A DNA stretch of 64,000 nucleotides, taken from contig JAWKIO010000005.1 in the NCBI GenBank assembly GCA_041394265.1, positions 5,017,790 through 5,081,789 on the forward strand. The letters are read 5' to 3'. This stretch comes from Acidimicrobiales bacterium (GTDB lineage: Bacteria > Actinomycetota > Acidimicrobiia > Acidimicrobiales > SZUA-35). Every line of letters starts with the position of its first letter. Within the stretch, counting starts at the first letter, position 1. Both the position numbers and the translations under genes were made by a program. Below the pieces are notes generated by a model. It made no database searches, was not told where the DNA came from, and saw only the letters and a program-made list of their open reading frames with translations. Of the stretch, positions 45,067 to 53,739 are shown one piece after another.

Positions 45067-46743
45067 GAGCGGATCGGTGCAGCGCAATGGCTCGGCGCCC
45101 ATCCCAGTCCCGCTGGTACCGAGGCGCTCACCCTCGCCGCTCAGCGAGAGGCCGACGATCGGGTCAAGGCCGCCATGCTGACATCACTCGAGAGGCTGGG
45201 CTCAGATCTCGACCGATTTCTCAGCCCTACTGAGCTTGTCACTACGGCACACAACGCGATGTCCAAGAAGTCGTCGCATTCCAGGGCGATTGACTGGCTC
45301 GCCATCGACACGCTTCCCCCAATCCGTTGGCGAGATGGCGACCCTGTCGACAGCAACGTCGTGCGGTGGTTCCTGCACAGCGCCGCCAAGAACAAGTCGG
45401 CAAGGCCATCGCCCATCCTGCAACGCCACTTCTCCGACATGAATGGTGCAGACACGCGGGCATTCGGCGAAGCGCTCCTGCTGGCGTGGATCGACCACGA
45501 TCTCGCACTGGAGGGTAGGGGATCCGCCCGGACCTCCCAGGGGCTACTCGCGCTCGTCGCGCCGTGCGCAAGCCCTGTCATCATCGACCACGCCCGTTCC
45601 TACGTGCAGACCTACCGAGGCAAGCGAGCGAGTCAGAGCAAAGCGCTCATCGAGATGCTGGCGTGGATGGACGACTCGAGCGCCGTCCAGACCGTAATGT
45701 CGATGGCTCACCGCTATCAGCCACGAGCGCTCCAGCAGGAAGCAGCGCGTCAGATTGCGCAAGTCGCCGACCACAAAGGCTGGACAACCGAGCAGCTCGC
45801 GGATAGGTCGGTGCCCACCGGAGGCTTCGACCGGACCGGAACCCTGACCCTCGACTATGGCAGTCGAACCTTTACCGCGAAGCTCACCAACGACCTCGAC
45901 ATCACCATTGTCGAAGACTCGACCGGCAAGTCACTCCGCTCGATGCCGCGTGGCCGAGCCGACGAGGACGCAGCGGCCATCGGGCACGCGAAGGGCATTC
46001 TCAAAGACGCCATCACCGACATCCGATCTGCGGTCAAGCATCAACCACTGAGACTTCGCCGAGCGATGGCCACGGAACGAGTGTGGAGCGGCACCGACTT
46101 CCAGCAGTTCGTTCTCGATCACCCGGTGATGCTTCGCCTCGCCAGCCGAGTGTTGTGGTCGACCGACGTGCCTGGCGGCGAGATCATCTTCCGCCCGCTC
46201 ATCGACGGCACGCTGCTCACGCTGGATGACGATCACTTCGTGCTCGTTGGGAACGATGTGAAGATCTTGCACGGACAGCGTTTGGACCCCGAGACCAGAT
46301 CACGGGCACTCGTCCATCTGCGCGACTACGAGGTCGCCCCGCTCATTTCGCAGCTCGATCCGATCGGCATCGTCGTCGCCAAGGGCCAGCGGACCATCGA
46401 CCTCGTTGCCGGGAGCGAGCTCAGTGCCAACCTTCTGGCCTCGCGGGCCCGAGCCCTTGGCTGGCAGGTGGCCGACAACCTGCGATCGTTCGTCGGCGTG
46501 TTCCTCCAATTCGCCGACCTCGGTCTGGAAGCGATTCTCGCCGTAGATGGAGGGCTCCACCTCGGCGGCTATGAGTACTCCGACCACCGGTGTCGCCTCG
46601 GTAACCTCTTCGTCGTCGAGTCAGGCTCCGCTGCGCACGGCGAGTATGCCGCCGTCGATCTCAGCGAGCTCTCCCCGGTCCTCCTCACCGAGATCGTTCG
46701 CGACGTCCACTCCATCTGTGGGCAAAGCAGCGGCGCTGATTGA
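45067..46743 (+). pseudogene. DUF4132 protein D, C-terminal part (after IS256 insertion)
   Basis: The gene resumes at the second GAGCGGAT duplication as ERIGAAQWLGAHPSPAGTEAL, matching ERIGVAEWIRIHPSPEATSAL of copy C. It continues to the DUF4132 block: RLRRAMATERVWSGTDFQQFVLDHPVMLRLASRVLW, FRPLIDGTLLTLDD and HLRDYEVAPLISQLD. Compared with copy C, about 40 residues are missing around 45515, between LAWIDHDLAL and GSARTSQGLL, an internal in-frame deletion. The piece is open to its stop at 46743. Confidence 0.82.
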
Positions 46744-46867
46744 GCTGACCAAGCCTCGCTCGAACTGGACGTGTCGCGTCTCTGCCTTCCTTGGAGCAAC
46801 AACAAGGCCTCGTCGAGGCCCCACATTCGGGTTGTGGTCGACCGAGCGCAGCTTCAGAACGATGGCA

Positions 46868-47743
46868 TCAGGGCTGATCGTAGGGGTGGCGTGTGGCCGA
46901 GTGCATCGAGTCGTACCGCATGACGGTCCAGAAGACCTTGTCGTTGTCGATCGGCACGTTGATCTCGATGTCGAAGACCACCCGTGGATCGTGCTCGACG
47001 TTCCACTCGAAGTAGTACTCGTTCGGCTGAAGAGTGATCGGTCCGGTCCCCGGAGCTGATCCGACCGGCCAGTAGTCGATCTCGAAGGAGATCGCTTCCG
47101 CCGAATCGTTCCAGACTGCGACATCGGCGTATCGCATGTCGTTCGTCGGCACACTGACTTGACCGATGCCGCACGCAAACATCTTGGGCCGGCTGTACCA
47201 CGTGAGATAGCCAGCGAGCGGAGGCCACGTGTTGGTCTTGACGACGAACTCCTCCGATTCGCTGAACGCGATCATCACCGCACCACGGCTGTAGCCACCG
47301 TTCAAGGAACTCGTCCAATGGTCCCATCCAGCGGGGTCGGGGTCACGATCCATCACATTTCGATAGACGAGACGGACGAACTCGCGGTTGTCGAGTCGCC
47401 CGTAGGTCTGCACGAACTCGTCGGAGACCTCGAAGCTCGCAGAAATCGTCTCGAGATTCGTCGACCGGTCTTTGTAGGTTCGGAGCCAGTAGTCCCATCC
47501 GCCGGGGTCGGGTTCTCGCCCGAAATAGGCGGCGTAGAGCCGGTAGACGGAGTCGGTCAGCTCTGGACAGGCGGACGCGTAGAGCGCCGAGGAAGTCGCA
47601 TCCTGGCTGACGGCAAGCGCAATGTGGCTTGTTGACGTTCCATCATTCGAGTCGGCCGGTTCGGCCCCACTCGCGCCTCGGCTCACAACCGATACGAACA
47701 GAACGACGGCGAAGAGCGCCTGAGCGGCCGGTCGGTGTCTCAT
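46868..47743 (-). CDS. Secreted DUF4214-domain protein
   Basis: A 291-residue protein from ATG 47743. The N-terminus MRHRPAAQALFAVVLFVSVVS is a signal peptide with a likely cut after GASGA. Two DUF4214-type repeats follow: YRLYAAYFGREPDPGGWDYWLRTY and RLVYRNVMDRDPDPAGWDHWTSSL, each with the conserved R-x-PD-x-x-G-x-x-YW/HW core. The C-terminal 110 residues form a beta-rich domain with no recognised name. DUF4214 proteins are exported and often found with surface or matrix proteins. The gene converges with DUF4132 copy D and lies outside the probable island. Confidence 0.78.
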   Translation of the reverse strand: MRHRPAAQALFAVVLFVSVVSRGASGAEPADSNDGTSTSHIALAVSQDATSSALYASACPELTDSVYRLYAAYFGREPDPGGWDYWLRTYKDRSTNLETISASFEVSDEFVQTYGRLDNREFVRLVYRNVMDRDPDPAGWDHWTSSLNGGYSRGAVMIAFSESEEFVVKTNTWPPLAGYLTWYSRPKMFACGIGQVSVPTNDMRYADVAVWNDSAEAISFEIDYWPVGSAPGTGPITLQPNEYYFEWNVEHDPRVVFDIEINVPIDNDKVFWTVMRYDSMHSATRHPYDQP

Positions 47744-47820
47744 GCTCCCATCTTGGCAGGTCACTGGCTCAGCCACTCATCGAGTAGCGCCGCACCTCCC
47801 CTCGGGGTTTTTCGGTTTAG

Positions 47821-47867
47821 AAACAAGGAGAGCCGGCCCTCTCGGACCGGCTCTGACCTGCTTGTTT
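47821..47867. terminator. Two-sided hairpin terminator
   Basis: The stem AGAGCCGG / CCGGCTCT (47829-47836 with 47847-47854) is flanked by AAACAAG (47821-47827) and its complement CTTGTTT (47861-47867). The A-rich and T-rich arms fit a terminator working in both directions. Its position just beyond the 3' end of the tRNA fragment suggests it was the native tRNA terminator. Confidence 0.6.
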
Positions 47868-47871
47868 ACCG

Positions 47872-47915
47872 TCGGGCTGGGGAGATTCGAACTCCCGACC
47901 TCCTGACCCCCAGTC
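47872..47915 (-). other. 3' fragment of a tRNA-Pro(GGG)-like gene; probable attachment site
   Basis: Read on the minus strand, the segment begins GACTGGGGGTCAGG (end of anticodon stem, loop with GGG). It continues with variable loop AGGTC, a complete T arm GGGAGTTCGAATCTCCC, and the acceptor strand CAGCCCGA. The matching 5' half (starting CGGGCTG) is absent upstream, so this is not a complete gene. A tyrosine integrase follows 156 bases later. This is the usual remnant left when an element integrates in a tRNA 3' end, with identity starting in the anticodon loop. The intact tRNA should be at the other end of the element, beyond what I could find in this window. Confidence 0.7.
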
Positions 47916-48030
47916 GTAGCAAGTAGGTCCACACTCGTCCGCCGACGTTCAGATCACAAGACGTTGAACAGGTAAAATGCACGACCGGCGTCCATCCTCG
48001 TCGATCTCCATCCGCCATTGCGGCTACCTT

Positions 48031-48052
48031 GTTGTCCACCTGTTGTCCACCT
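48031..48052 (+). repeat. Tandem 11-bp repeat before the integrase
   Basis: GTTGTCCACCT occurs twice in perfect tandem (48031-48041, 48042-48052), 19 bases before the integrase start. It may be an arm-type binding site for the integrase or an excisionase, or part of its promoter. Confidence 0.5.
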
Positions 48053-48070
48053 CTCGACCCGAGGCCACCG

Positions 48071-49267
48071 ATGCCCAAGAAGCGCGCCAAGCGACCCGAC
48101 GGTGACGCCAGGGTCACCCGAAACGTAAAACGCAATCGGTGGGAGGCGAAGCTGACCATCGGACGAGACGAAGACGGCCGCCTTGTCCGAAAGCTGTACA
48201 CGGGCCGCACCCAGAAGGAGGTCGCCGACAAGATCGATGATGCACGCAAGGAGCTGGCCGCCGGGGTCGACCTGGTGACCGCCGCCTCGACCGTGAAGGA
48301 GTACCTCGACCAATGGCTGACCGAGGTGCTACCAGGCACCGTGTCGGCGGGGACGCTCAAGAACTACAGCGAAGTCGCCAAGTACTGGATCATCCCGCAG
48401 ATTGGTGACGTGAAGCTCGCCGAGCTCACGCCGGGCCACGTCGAGCGAATGCTTCGTGCCCTAGCGGCCGATGGAAAGAGCACGAACACACAACGTCTCG
48501 CTCGATCTGTCCTTCGCCGAGCCTTGCGGCGAGCCCAGCAACAAGGGGTGTTGTCCCGAAACGTCGCTCAGATCGCCGACGGCGTGAAGGTCTCAAAGAA
48601 GAAGGAGGGCCGAGCACTCAGCATCGAACAGGCCCGCACCCTGCTCGACCACATTGCCAGCTCCGACAATAGGCGGATCAAACGTCTCGAAACTGCGTGG
48701 CTCACCGCCCTTTCGCTCGGACTGCGCCGAGGCGAGCTGCTTGGGCTCCGATGGGACGATCTCGAGCTCGGCGGCGACACGCCTGTTCTCCGGGTGAGAT
48801 ACGCACTCAAGCGTGAGACAGGCCGAGGCCTCGTCATCGAAGCGCCCAAGACCGCCGACTCGCGCCGAACACTCAACCTCCCTACCCGCCTAGCCCATCG
48901 CCTCACTGCGCACCGGACAGCGCAACACGCGGAGCGAATGGCTGCTGGTCCAGCGTGGGAACTGCTTCCGCTCGGACACGATCTCGTCTTTCGCACAGAG
49001 TTCGGGAAAGCCATCGATGCCGACAACTTCCGGAACTGCACGTATCAAGTCACCGAGGCCGCAATTCACGAAAAGTGGAGCCCACACGAACTTCGACACT
49101 CCGCGGCCTCGATCCTGCTCGCACAGGGTGTACCGCTCGAGGTCGTATCTGAGACGCTCGGGCATTCGTCAATCAGGATCACAAAGGACGTCTACGGCCA
49201 CCTCATGCCGGCGGCCCGCAAGCAAGCCGCCGACGCCATGGACGATGCGCTCTTCGGTGGTGCCTGA
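48071..49267 (+). CDS. Tyrosine recombinase (phage-type integrase)
   Basis: A 398-residue integrase from ATG 48071 with GAGG at 6 nt. It has an AP2-like arm-binding N-terminus (RVTRNVKRNRWEAKLTIG), a SAM-like core-binding domain from about residue 70 (STVKEYLDQWLTEVLPGTVSAGTLKNY-type), and the catalytic domain. Catalytic residues are visible as Arg in LGLRRGELLGLRW (about 219), HELRHSAAS (about 338-342), His in LGHSS (about 363) and Tyr in VYGHL (about 375). All are present, so it is probably active. It adjoins the tRNA-Pro fragment, its likely target. Confidence 0.94.
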   Translation: MPKKRAKRPDGDARVTRNVKRNRWEAKLTIGRDEDGRLVRKLYTGRTQKEVADKIDDARKELAAGVDLVTAASTVKEYLDQWLTEVLPGTVSAGTLKNYSEVAKYWIIPQIGDVKLAELTPGHVERMLRALAADGKSTNTQRLARSVLRRALRRAQQQGVLSRNVAQIADGVKVSKKKEGRALSIEQARTLLDHIASSDNRRIKRLETAWLTALSLGLRRGELLGLRWDDLELGGDTPVLRVRYALKRETGRGLVIEAPKTADSRRTLNLPTRLAHRLTAHRTAQHAERMAAGPAWELLPLGHDLVFRTEFGKAIDADNFRNCTYQVTEAAIHEKWSPHELRHSAASILLAQGVPLEVVSETLGHSSIRITKDVYGHLMPAARKQAADAMDDALFGGA

Positions 49268-49520
49268 ATCGGGAATGCAGATGCGCTGCGAGGCGCCACA
49301 CCCGCCCGAGCTTCGAATGAGGCGACGTCCACTGTTGATGGCTCGACGGCCAGCCGACTCGGGAAAAGGTGGGTTCTCGACCTCTGCGCAGGTCGTGGCC
49401 GTGCCTCCGAAGCCGGCCAGCTGGCGGTGGGCACACTTGCCCAATTCGCCCGATGGATTGCGCTCCCCATGTCCCCGTGACCGCTACTGGATGAAAGTGA
49501 CGATTGGAGGAGGCGGCGAC

Positions 49521-50015
49521 ATGAACGAGCTGAAGCACCGGCGAGGCAAAACCTGGGCGGAGAACGACGAGAGTACGGGGTTGGAACCCCTCGGAGTACG
49601 GACGTCCTGGGATCCCAAGCGACTCGGTCCGCTCGGCTCGATCCTGGGTAGGAAGTGGACGCTCACGATCATCGCCACCCTGCATGACGGCCCTATCCGG
49701 CATGGTCAGCTCTGCCGCCGTCTGAGGCCCATCGCTCGAAAAGTTCTCCACCAGAGCCTCGACGGGCTCGTCGACGATGGTCTCGTTGAAAAGGTCGTTG
49801 GCATAGATGACTGCGGCAACATCGCAGTCTCGTATGGACTCACACCGCTAGGTAGGTCGCTGCATACCGTCCTCGACGCCATGCAAGCCTGGACCGAGCA
49901 CCACTTCCCCGTCCGCCTTCACCCCGATGCAACAGAACCGAGCGAGTCGGTCCCAAAATCCGGGTCGAGGCTTCCTCGCGCTCCGGGAAGCGGCCTGCCA
50001 ACGCCACAAGTGTGA
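49521..50015 (+). CDS. HxlR-family transcriptional regulator
   Basis: A 164-residue protein from ATG 49521, preceded by GGAGGAGGC. The HxlR winged helix runs from about residue 38 to 120: LGPLGSILGRKWTLTIIATLHDGPIRHGQLCRRL, ARKVLHQSLDGLVDDGLVEK and YGLTPLGRSLHTVLDAM. Unlike most members it lacks the conserved Cys just before GRKW, so thiol-based sensing is unlikely. The 253 bases between it and the integrase show no gene. Confidence 0.82.
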   Translation: MNELKHRRGKTWAENDESTGLEPLGVRTSWDPKRLGPLGSILGRKWTLTIIATLHDGPIRHGQLCRRLRPIARKVLHQSLDGLVDDGLVEKVVGIDDCGNIAVSYGLTPLGRSLHTVLDAMQAWTEHHFPVRLHPDATEPSESVPKSGSRLPRAPGSGLPTPQV

Positions 50016-50274
50016 ACTTGGTAGGCGCGCCGAGTCGGCGTCGATCGTTGCTGGGACGATGAACGAGCAGCTCATCGATGCCATCGATGGAGCGATATCA
50101 AAGCGTCACGAAACGGCACTTCGCGGGCATGCCCCAGTCGGATATCGCCTGCGCGTTATGGGATACCGAAGTGTCGCCGCCTTCGGTAACGGGCTGGGCC
50201 GGCGACCGGCTGAACTCGGTTACGTTGGCGGGCGAAGCTCCCAGGGGAACACGATGATTCGGGCCGATAAGTAG

Positions 50275-50769
50275 ATGGAAGAAAGCATCGATGGCACGCC
50301 GTCGCCGTTCGCCACTTTTCGCCCCAGCTCGATGTACCCGTACACGATCGCTCTCGGTCTGGGTTTCTGGGCTTGGCTTTTCACCGGTTCCGTCGTGACC
50401 GGGACAGCTCTCGCCGCCGTCGCATTGTGCGCAGTTCTCGTGCGTCGCTCCCGATTGACCGCAGCGTTTGGCCCAGACATGCTCATCGTGCAGGGGTGGC
50501 ACGCTCACACGACCTACTCCCCAAACGATTGGGTACTCATCGAGCGGTACCGCAACACGGGTTGGCGATTCGACACTCTCAGCTTCTTGCTCCGACCAGT
50601 GAACAAGCCGGACACAATCAAGGTTCCGGCCCTATGGGGAATCTGGCCGACACTTCCCGGGTTCATTCGCTCCCGGCCGAGACGGGTGGCCGAGGCAGCA
50701 AGACTCGCGGGGTTCGAGGTCATCGTTGAAGGGAACCCTCACCCCTTGCGCTACGGGCCTCGGCGTTGA
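50275..50769 (+). CDS. Small membrane protein with PH-like domain
   Basis: A 164-residue protein with hydrophobic helices at about residues 21-56 (YTIALGLGFWAWLF and TGTALAAVALCAVLV). A soluble part follows with WVLIERYRNTGWRF, and then RPRRVAEAARLAGFEV. The two membrane segments plus a beta-rich tail resemble bacterial PH-like proteins. It belongs to a group of small membrane proteins in this island (50803, 51579, 53740, 54161). Function unknown. Confidence 0.65.
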   Translation: MEESIDGTPSPFATFRPSSMYPYTIALGLGFWAWLFTGSVVTGTALAAVALCAVLVRRSRLTAAFGPDMLIVQGWHAHTTYSPNDWVLIERYRNTGWRFDTLSFLLRPVNKPDTIKVPALWGIWPTLPGFIRSRPRRVAEAARLAGFEVIVEGNPHPLRYGPRR

Positions 50770-50802
50770 CAGCGGCGCCGACACAACAGACGCGGCCATC
50801 GG

Positions 50803-51321
50803 TCATCCCTGCATTCTCTTCCACTCATCGAATCGTTCTGAGAAGTCGTGTTCGATCCACTCGACCGCATCATCGACATCGAGCGAACCTGCGGATCCAT
50901 CAAAAACGAACCTGACGATCGTGTACTCCGGAGGAATGACGGCGATACGGCTGAACTGGCGTTTCATGAGCGTCTTGAACGGAACCGGACGAGGGAAGGG
51001 TCGGGCTGGGCTGATCATCTCGACATCACGCAGGTCACCGACAAGACGCCGAGATCCTGGCCAGGGGAAGTACCGATAGATGACCAGCTCGCCCCGCCGG
51101 CCAGCGACGCGAGCCCTGCGCCGCCACAACATGCTGAAGGTGGTGATCGACCCCATGATGAGCATTGCGCTACTGGCGACGAGCAGGATCCATTTGCGTC
51201 CGGGCCCGGCGATGCCGCTCGCCCCGAACCAGAACCCGAAGAGTGCAAGCATCCAAGCCGCCGCCATCAGTCGAAGGCGCACCGTGTTGTAGCGAACAAT
51301 CGCTATCGACTTGTCCTTCAT
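50803..51321 (-). CDS. Small membrane protein, paralogue of 51579
   Basis: A 172-residue protein with two hydrophobic helices (about 15-35 and 44-64) and a soluble C-terminus. It shares with the protein at 51579 the start IVRYN, the block GRRGELVIYRYFPWPGSRRL.GDLRDVEMISP, and a C-terminal F.GSAGS.DVDDAVEWIEHDF segment. The soluble part resembles a PH-like domain. The duplicate gene lies 257 bases upstream on the same strand. Function unknown. Confidence 0.72.
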   Translation of the reverse strand: MKDKSIAIVRYNTVRLRLMAAAWMLALFGFWFGASGIAGPGRKWILLVASSAMLIMGSITTFSMLWRRRARVAGRRGELVIYRYFPWPGSRRLVGDLRDVEMISPARPFPRPVPFKTLMKRQFSRIAVIPPEYTIVRFVFDGSAGSLDVDDAVEWIEHDFSERFDEWKRMQG

Positions 51322-51578
51322 TGCGATCGACCCTCACTGGATGCGGTGCGCGACGGTAGCTGACGGGGGACGGGTCCCGTCTCGTGGTGTAGATCGGCGG
51401 GTGCAGTAGGCAGCGGCCCGTCCCGTACTCCCTGCGGGGTCGGCAGTCTTCGACGGCTCTGCGTCGCCGGTGATTCCGGTGGCCGCCAGTTCACGGCGTC
51501 GCGGGAGCGCTAGACATCTACGGAGCGCGTTCGATTTCTCAGCGACTGCCAGCGTCTCAGCACGAGGCCGTCGTGTCG

Positions 51579-52085
51579 CTACTGAAGCGTCTTCCAGGCC
51601 GCGAAGTTCTCGACGAACCCCGGCTCGACACGTTCCAGAGCAACATCGGCATGGATCGACCCGGCGGAGCCTTGGAACACCAACGTGACCCAGGTCAACC
51701 TCGGTGGTGACACTGCGAACGTGCCGAAATGCTGCTTCAGCAGTGTCGCGAAGGGAACCGGCTCGGGTAGCGGAAGCGGTGGGGACACCAGTTCGACGTC
51801 GCGGAGATCACCAGCCAACCGTCGGGTGCGGGGCCAAGGAACGTACTGGTAGACGAGCAGCTCACCTCGCCGGCCGACGATCAAGCCGTTCCGCCGCCAG
51901 ACCAGACCGGACAAGACGATCGTGGCGAAGAACAGCATGCCGGCACCGACGACTTGTGCGATCGTGTTGCGGCCAAGGCCAGCCTCGCCGTTGAGACCGA
52001 GCCACAGGACGAACGCTGCGAGCGGCAGCAGGAACAATCCTGCGTACATCCGGGCTCGATTGTAGCGAACGATCACGATCGACAC
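51579..52085 (-). CDS. Small membrane protein, start codon displaced by IS256 copy 2
   Basis: A 168-residue paralogue of the protein at 50803, with two hydrophobic helices and the GRRGELLVYQYVPWPRTRRLAGDLRDVELVSP block. The IS256 element at 52100 enters at the original start. Rejoining the sides through the duplication GTCCGCCA gives, on the minus strand, GAGGGGC then GTGGCGGACCAGGCGGTGTCG, so the native gene began VADQAVSIV. In the present sequence the first codon is CTG and the ribosome binding site is gone. Translation from GTG 52085 (VSIVIVRYN) is possible but has no clear ribosome binding site. Confidence 0.7.
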   Translation of the reverse strand: MSIVIVRYNRARMYAGLFLLPLAAFVLWLGLNGEAGLGRNTIAQVVGAGMLFFATIVLSGLVWRRNGLIVGRRGELLVYQYVPWPRTRRLAGDLRDVELVSPPLPLPEPVPFATLLKQHFGTFAVSPPRLTWVTLVFQGSAGSIHADVALERVEPGFVENFAAWKTLQ

Positions 52086-52099
52086 CGCCTGGTCCGCCA

Positions 52100-53485
52100 G
52101 ACAGAGTCCCGTGGAGTGGTGGGGTTCCGAGTGTGTTGCTCGGTGTGTCAGGCCTCGAGTTGGGCCCGTGATCGCTCAGTGTCGCGCACAGTGTTGAGGT
52201 CTGCCATCGACCCCTCGGTCATGTAGCGGCGAGCGACCGCCCATTCGGCGTGCTGATCAGCGAGCACCGCACCGATGAGCCGGATCGCGGCGGCGTCGTT
52301 GGGGAAGATCCCGACCACGTTCGTCCGCCGTTTCACTTCCTTGTTCAGTCGTTCCAACGGATTGTTCGACCAGATCTTGCGCCAGTGCGACGACGGAAAC
52401 GCCCCGAACGCCAACACATCGGTCTTGGCGTCACGCATCGACAACGACGCTTTCGGGAACTTGGCCTCCAGCATGTCGGCGACCTCGTCCCAACGGCCGT
52501 TGATCTCCCCGGTGGTGCCGAGCGCAAAGATCGACCGGAACGCGGCCGCCACCATTTCTTGCTGCCCTTTCGGGACCTTGGACAACAGATTCCGGGCGTA
52601 GTGCACACGACACCGCTGCCAGCTCGCCCCGCTGATCCCCTTGCGGATGGCGGCCTTCAGCCCTTCGTGGGCGTCGGAGATGACGAGGCGGACACCACCA
52701 AGACCACGTTTACGCATCGAGCGGAGGAACCGGAGCCAGAACGTTTCGTCCTCCGAATCACCGATATCGACCCCCAACACCTCGCGGTCGCCAGCAGCGG
52801 TGATCCCGGTCGCGATGACCACCGCCCGGGACACGACCTGCCCGAGGGCGTCGTCACGGACGTTGATGTAGGTGGCGTCGAGATACACGTACGGAAACGA
52901 AGTGTGACCCAGGGTGCGTGTCCGGAACGCTTCGACTCGTTCGTCCAGACCGGCGCAGATCCGCGACACCTCGGACTTGGAGATGCCGGTGTCGATCCCC
53001 ATCGCCACCACCAGATCATCGACCGCACGGGTGGAGACGCCGTTGACAGTAGGCCTCCATCACCACCGCATACAAGGCCTGGTCGATCCGGCGGCGGGGT
53101 TCGAGGATGCTGGGGAAGAACGAACCCTTGCGAAGTTTCGGGATCCCGAGTTCCAGATCGCCGGCCTTGGTCGACAAGGTCCTCGGCCGGGTCCCGTTGC
53201 GATGCGTGGTCCGGTCGATGCTGCGCTCGTACCGGCCGGCGCCGATCGTTTCGGCCGCTTCGGCCTCGATCAACTGTTGCAGCGCCCACTGGGCGAGCTG
53301 GCGGACCAGATCGGTTCCTTCTCCGATCGAGATCGCGTCGAGCAAGCGGTCGATGTCAGACTGTTCAAGAGTCATCGGTGTGGTTCTCCATGGTGTGCAC
53401 TTGGTCGTACACACCGAGCATCACGCCGGTGACTCACCCACAGGTGGACCCGCCCCGAAACCCCACCACGCCAAGGGACTCATAC
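52100..53485 (-). mobile_element. IS256-family element, copy 2 (1386 bp, frameshifted)
   Basis: Almost identical to the copy at 43682-45066 and in the same orientation. Exact 8-bp target duplications GTCCGCCA lie at 52092-52099 and 53486-53493. The duplications differ from those of copy 1, so each copy arrived by its own transposition. It is one base longer because of an inserted A near 53048. Confidence 0.92.
52148..53375 (-). pseudogene. IS256 transposase, copy 2, broken by +1 frameshift
   Basis: Compared with the intact copy, TTGACGTAGG reads TTGACAGTAGG near 53048. This shifts the frame after residue 109 (ALYAVVMEAY). Both halves are otherwise conserved, with catalytic residues all in the downstream part. 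The copy could still be moved by the intact transposase of copy 1, because its ends are complete. Confidence 0.9.
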
Positions 53486-53739
53486 GTCCGCCACGCCCCT
53501 CAGCGTAGAGCGACAGCCAGGTGAGCGATCGCGGGTCGGCGAAGCCGTGAGTGTCTGATCGCTGCTGAAGATCAACTCGCGCGACATCGACAGGGCTGCG
53601 TCGCTCAGTGCTGCAGCGATGCTGTGGTCGATCGGAATGGAGCTACGGAGGTCACTCTGGCCCGAAGCGCCCCAGGACTCTCTTGTTGCTACCCGCACGA
53701 ACCGCCGCCGATCGCGGGCCTGGAGGTGTTCTTGCGGCT

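Noticed and set aside
49268..49520. Possible gene between the integrase and the HxlR regulator
   Set aside because: No frame with a start, ribosome binding site and plausible protein was seen; treated as non-coding.
50098..50508. Minus-strand frame of 136 codons between HxlR and the membrane protein
   Set aside because: It overlaps the better-supported plus-strand membrane gene and has no recognisable composition or motif.
43682..53485. Composite transposon formed by the two IS256 copies
   Set aside because: Each copy has its own, different 8-bp target duplication, so they inserted independently.
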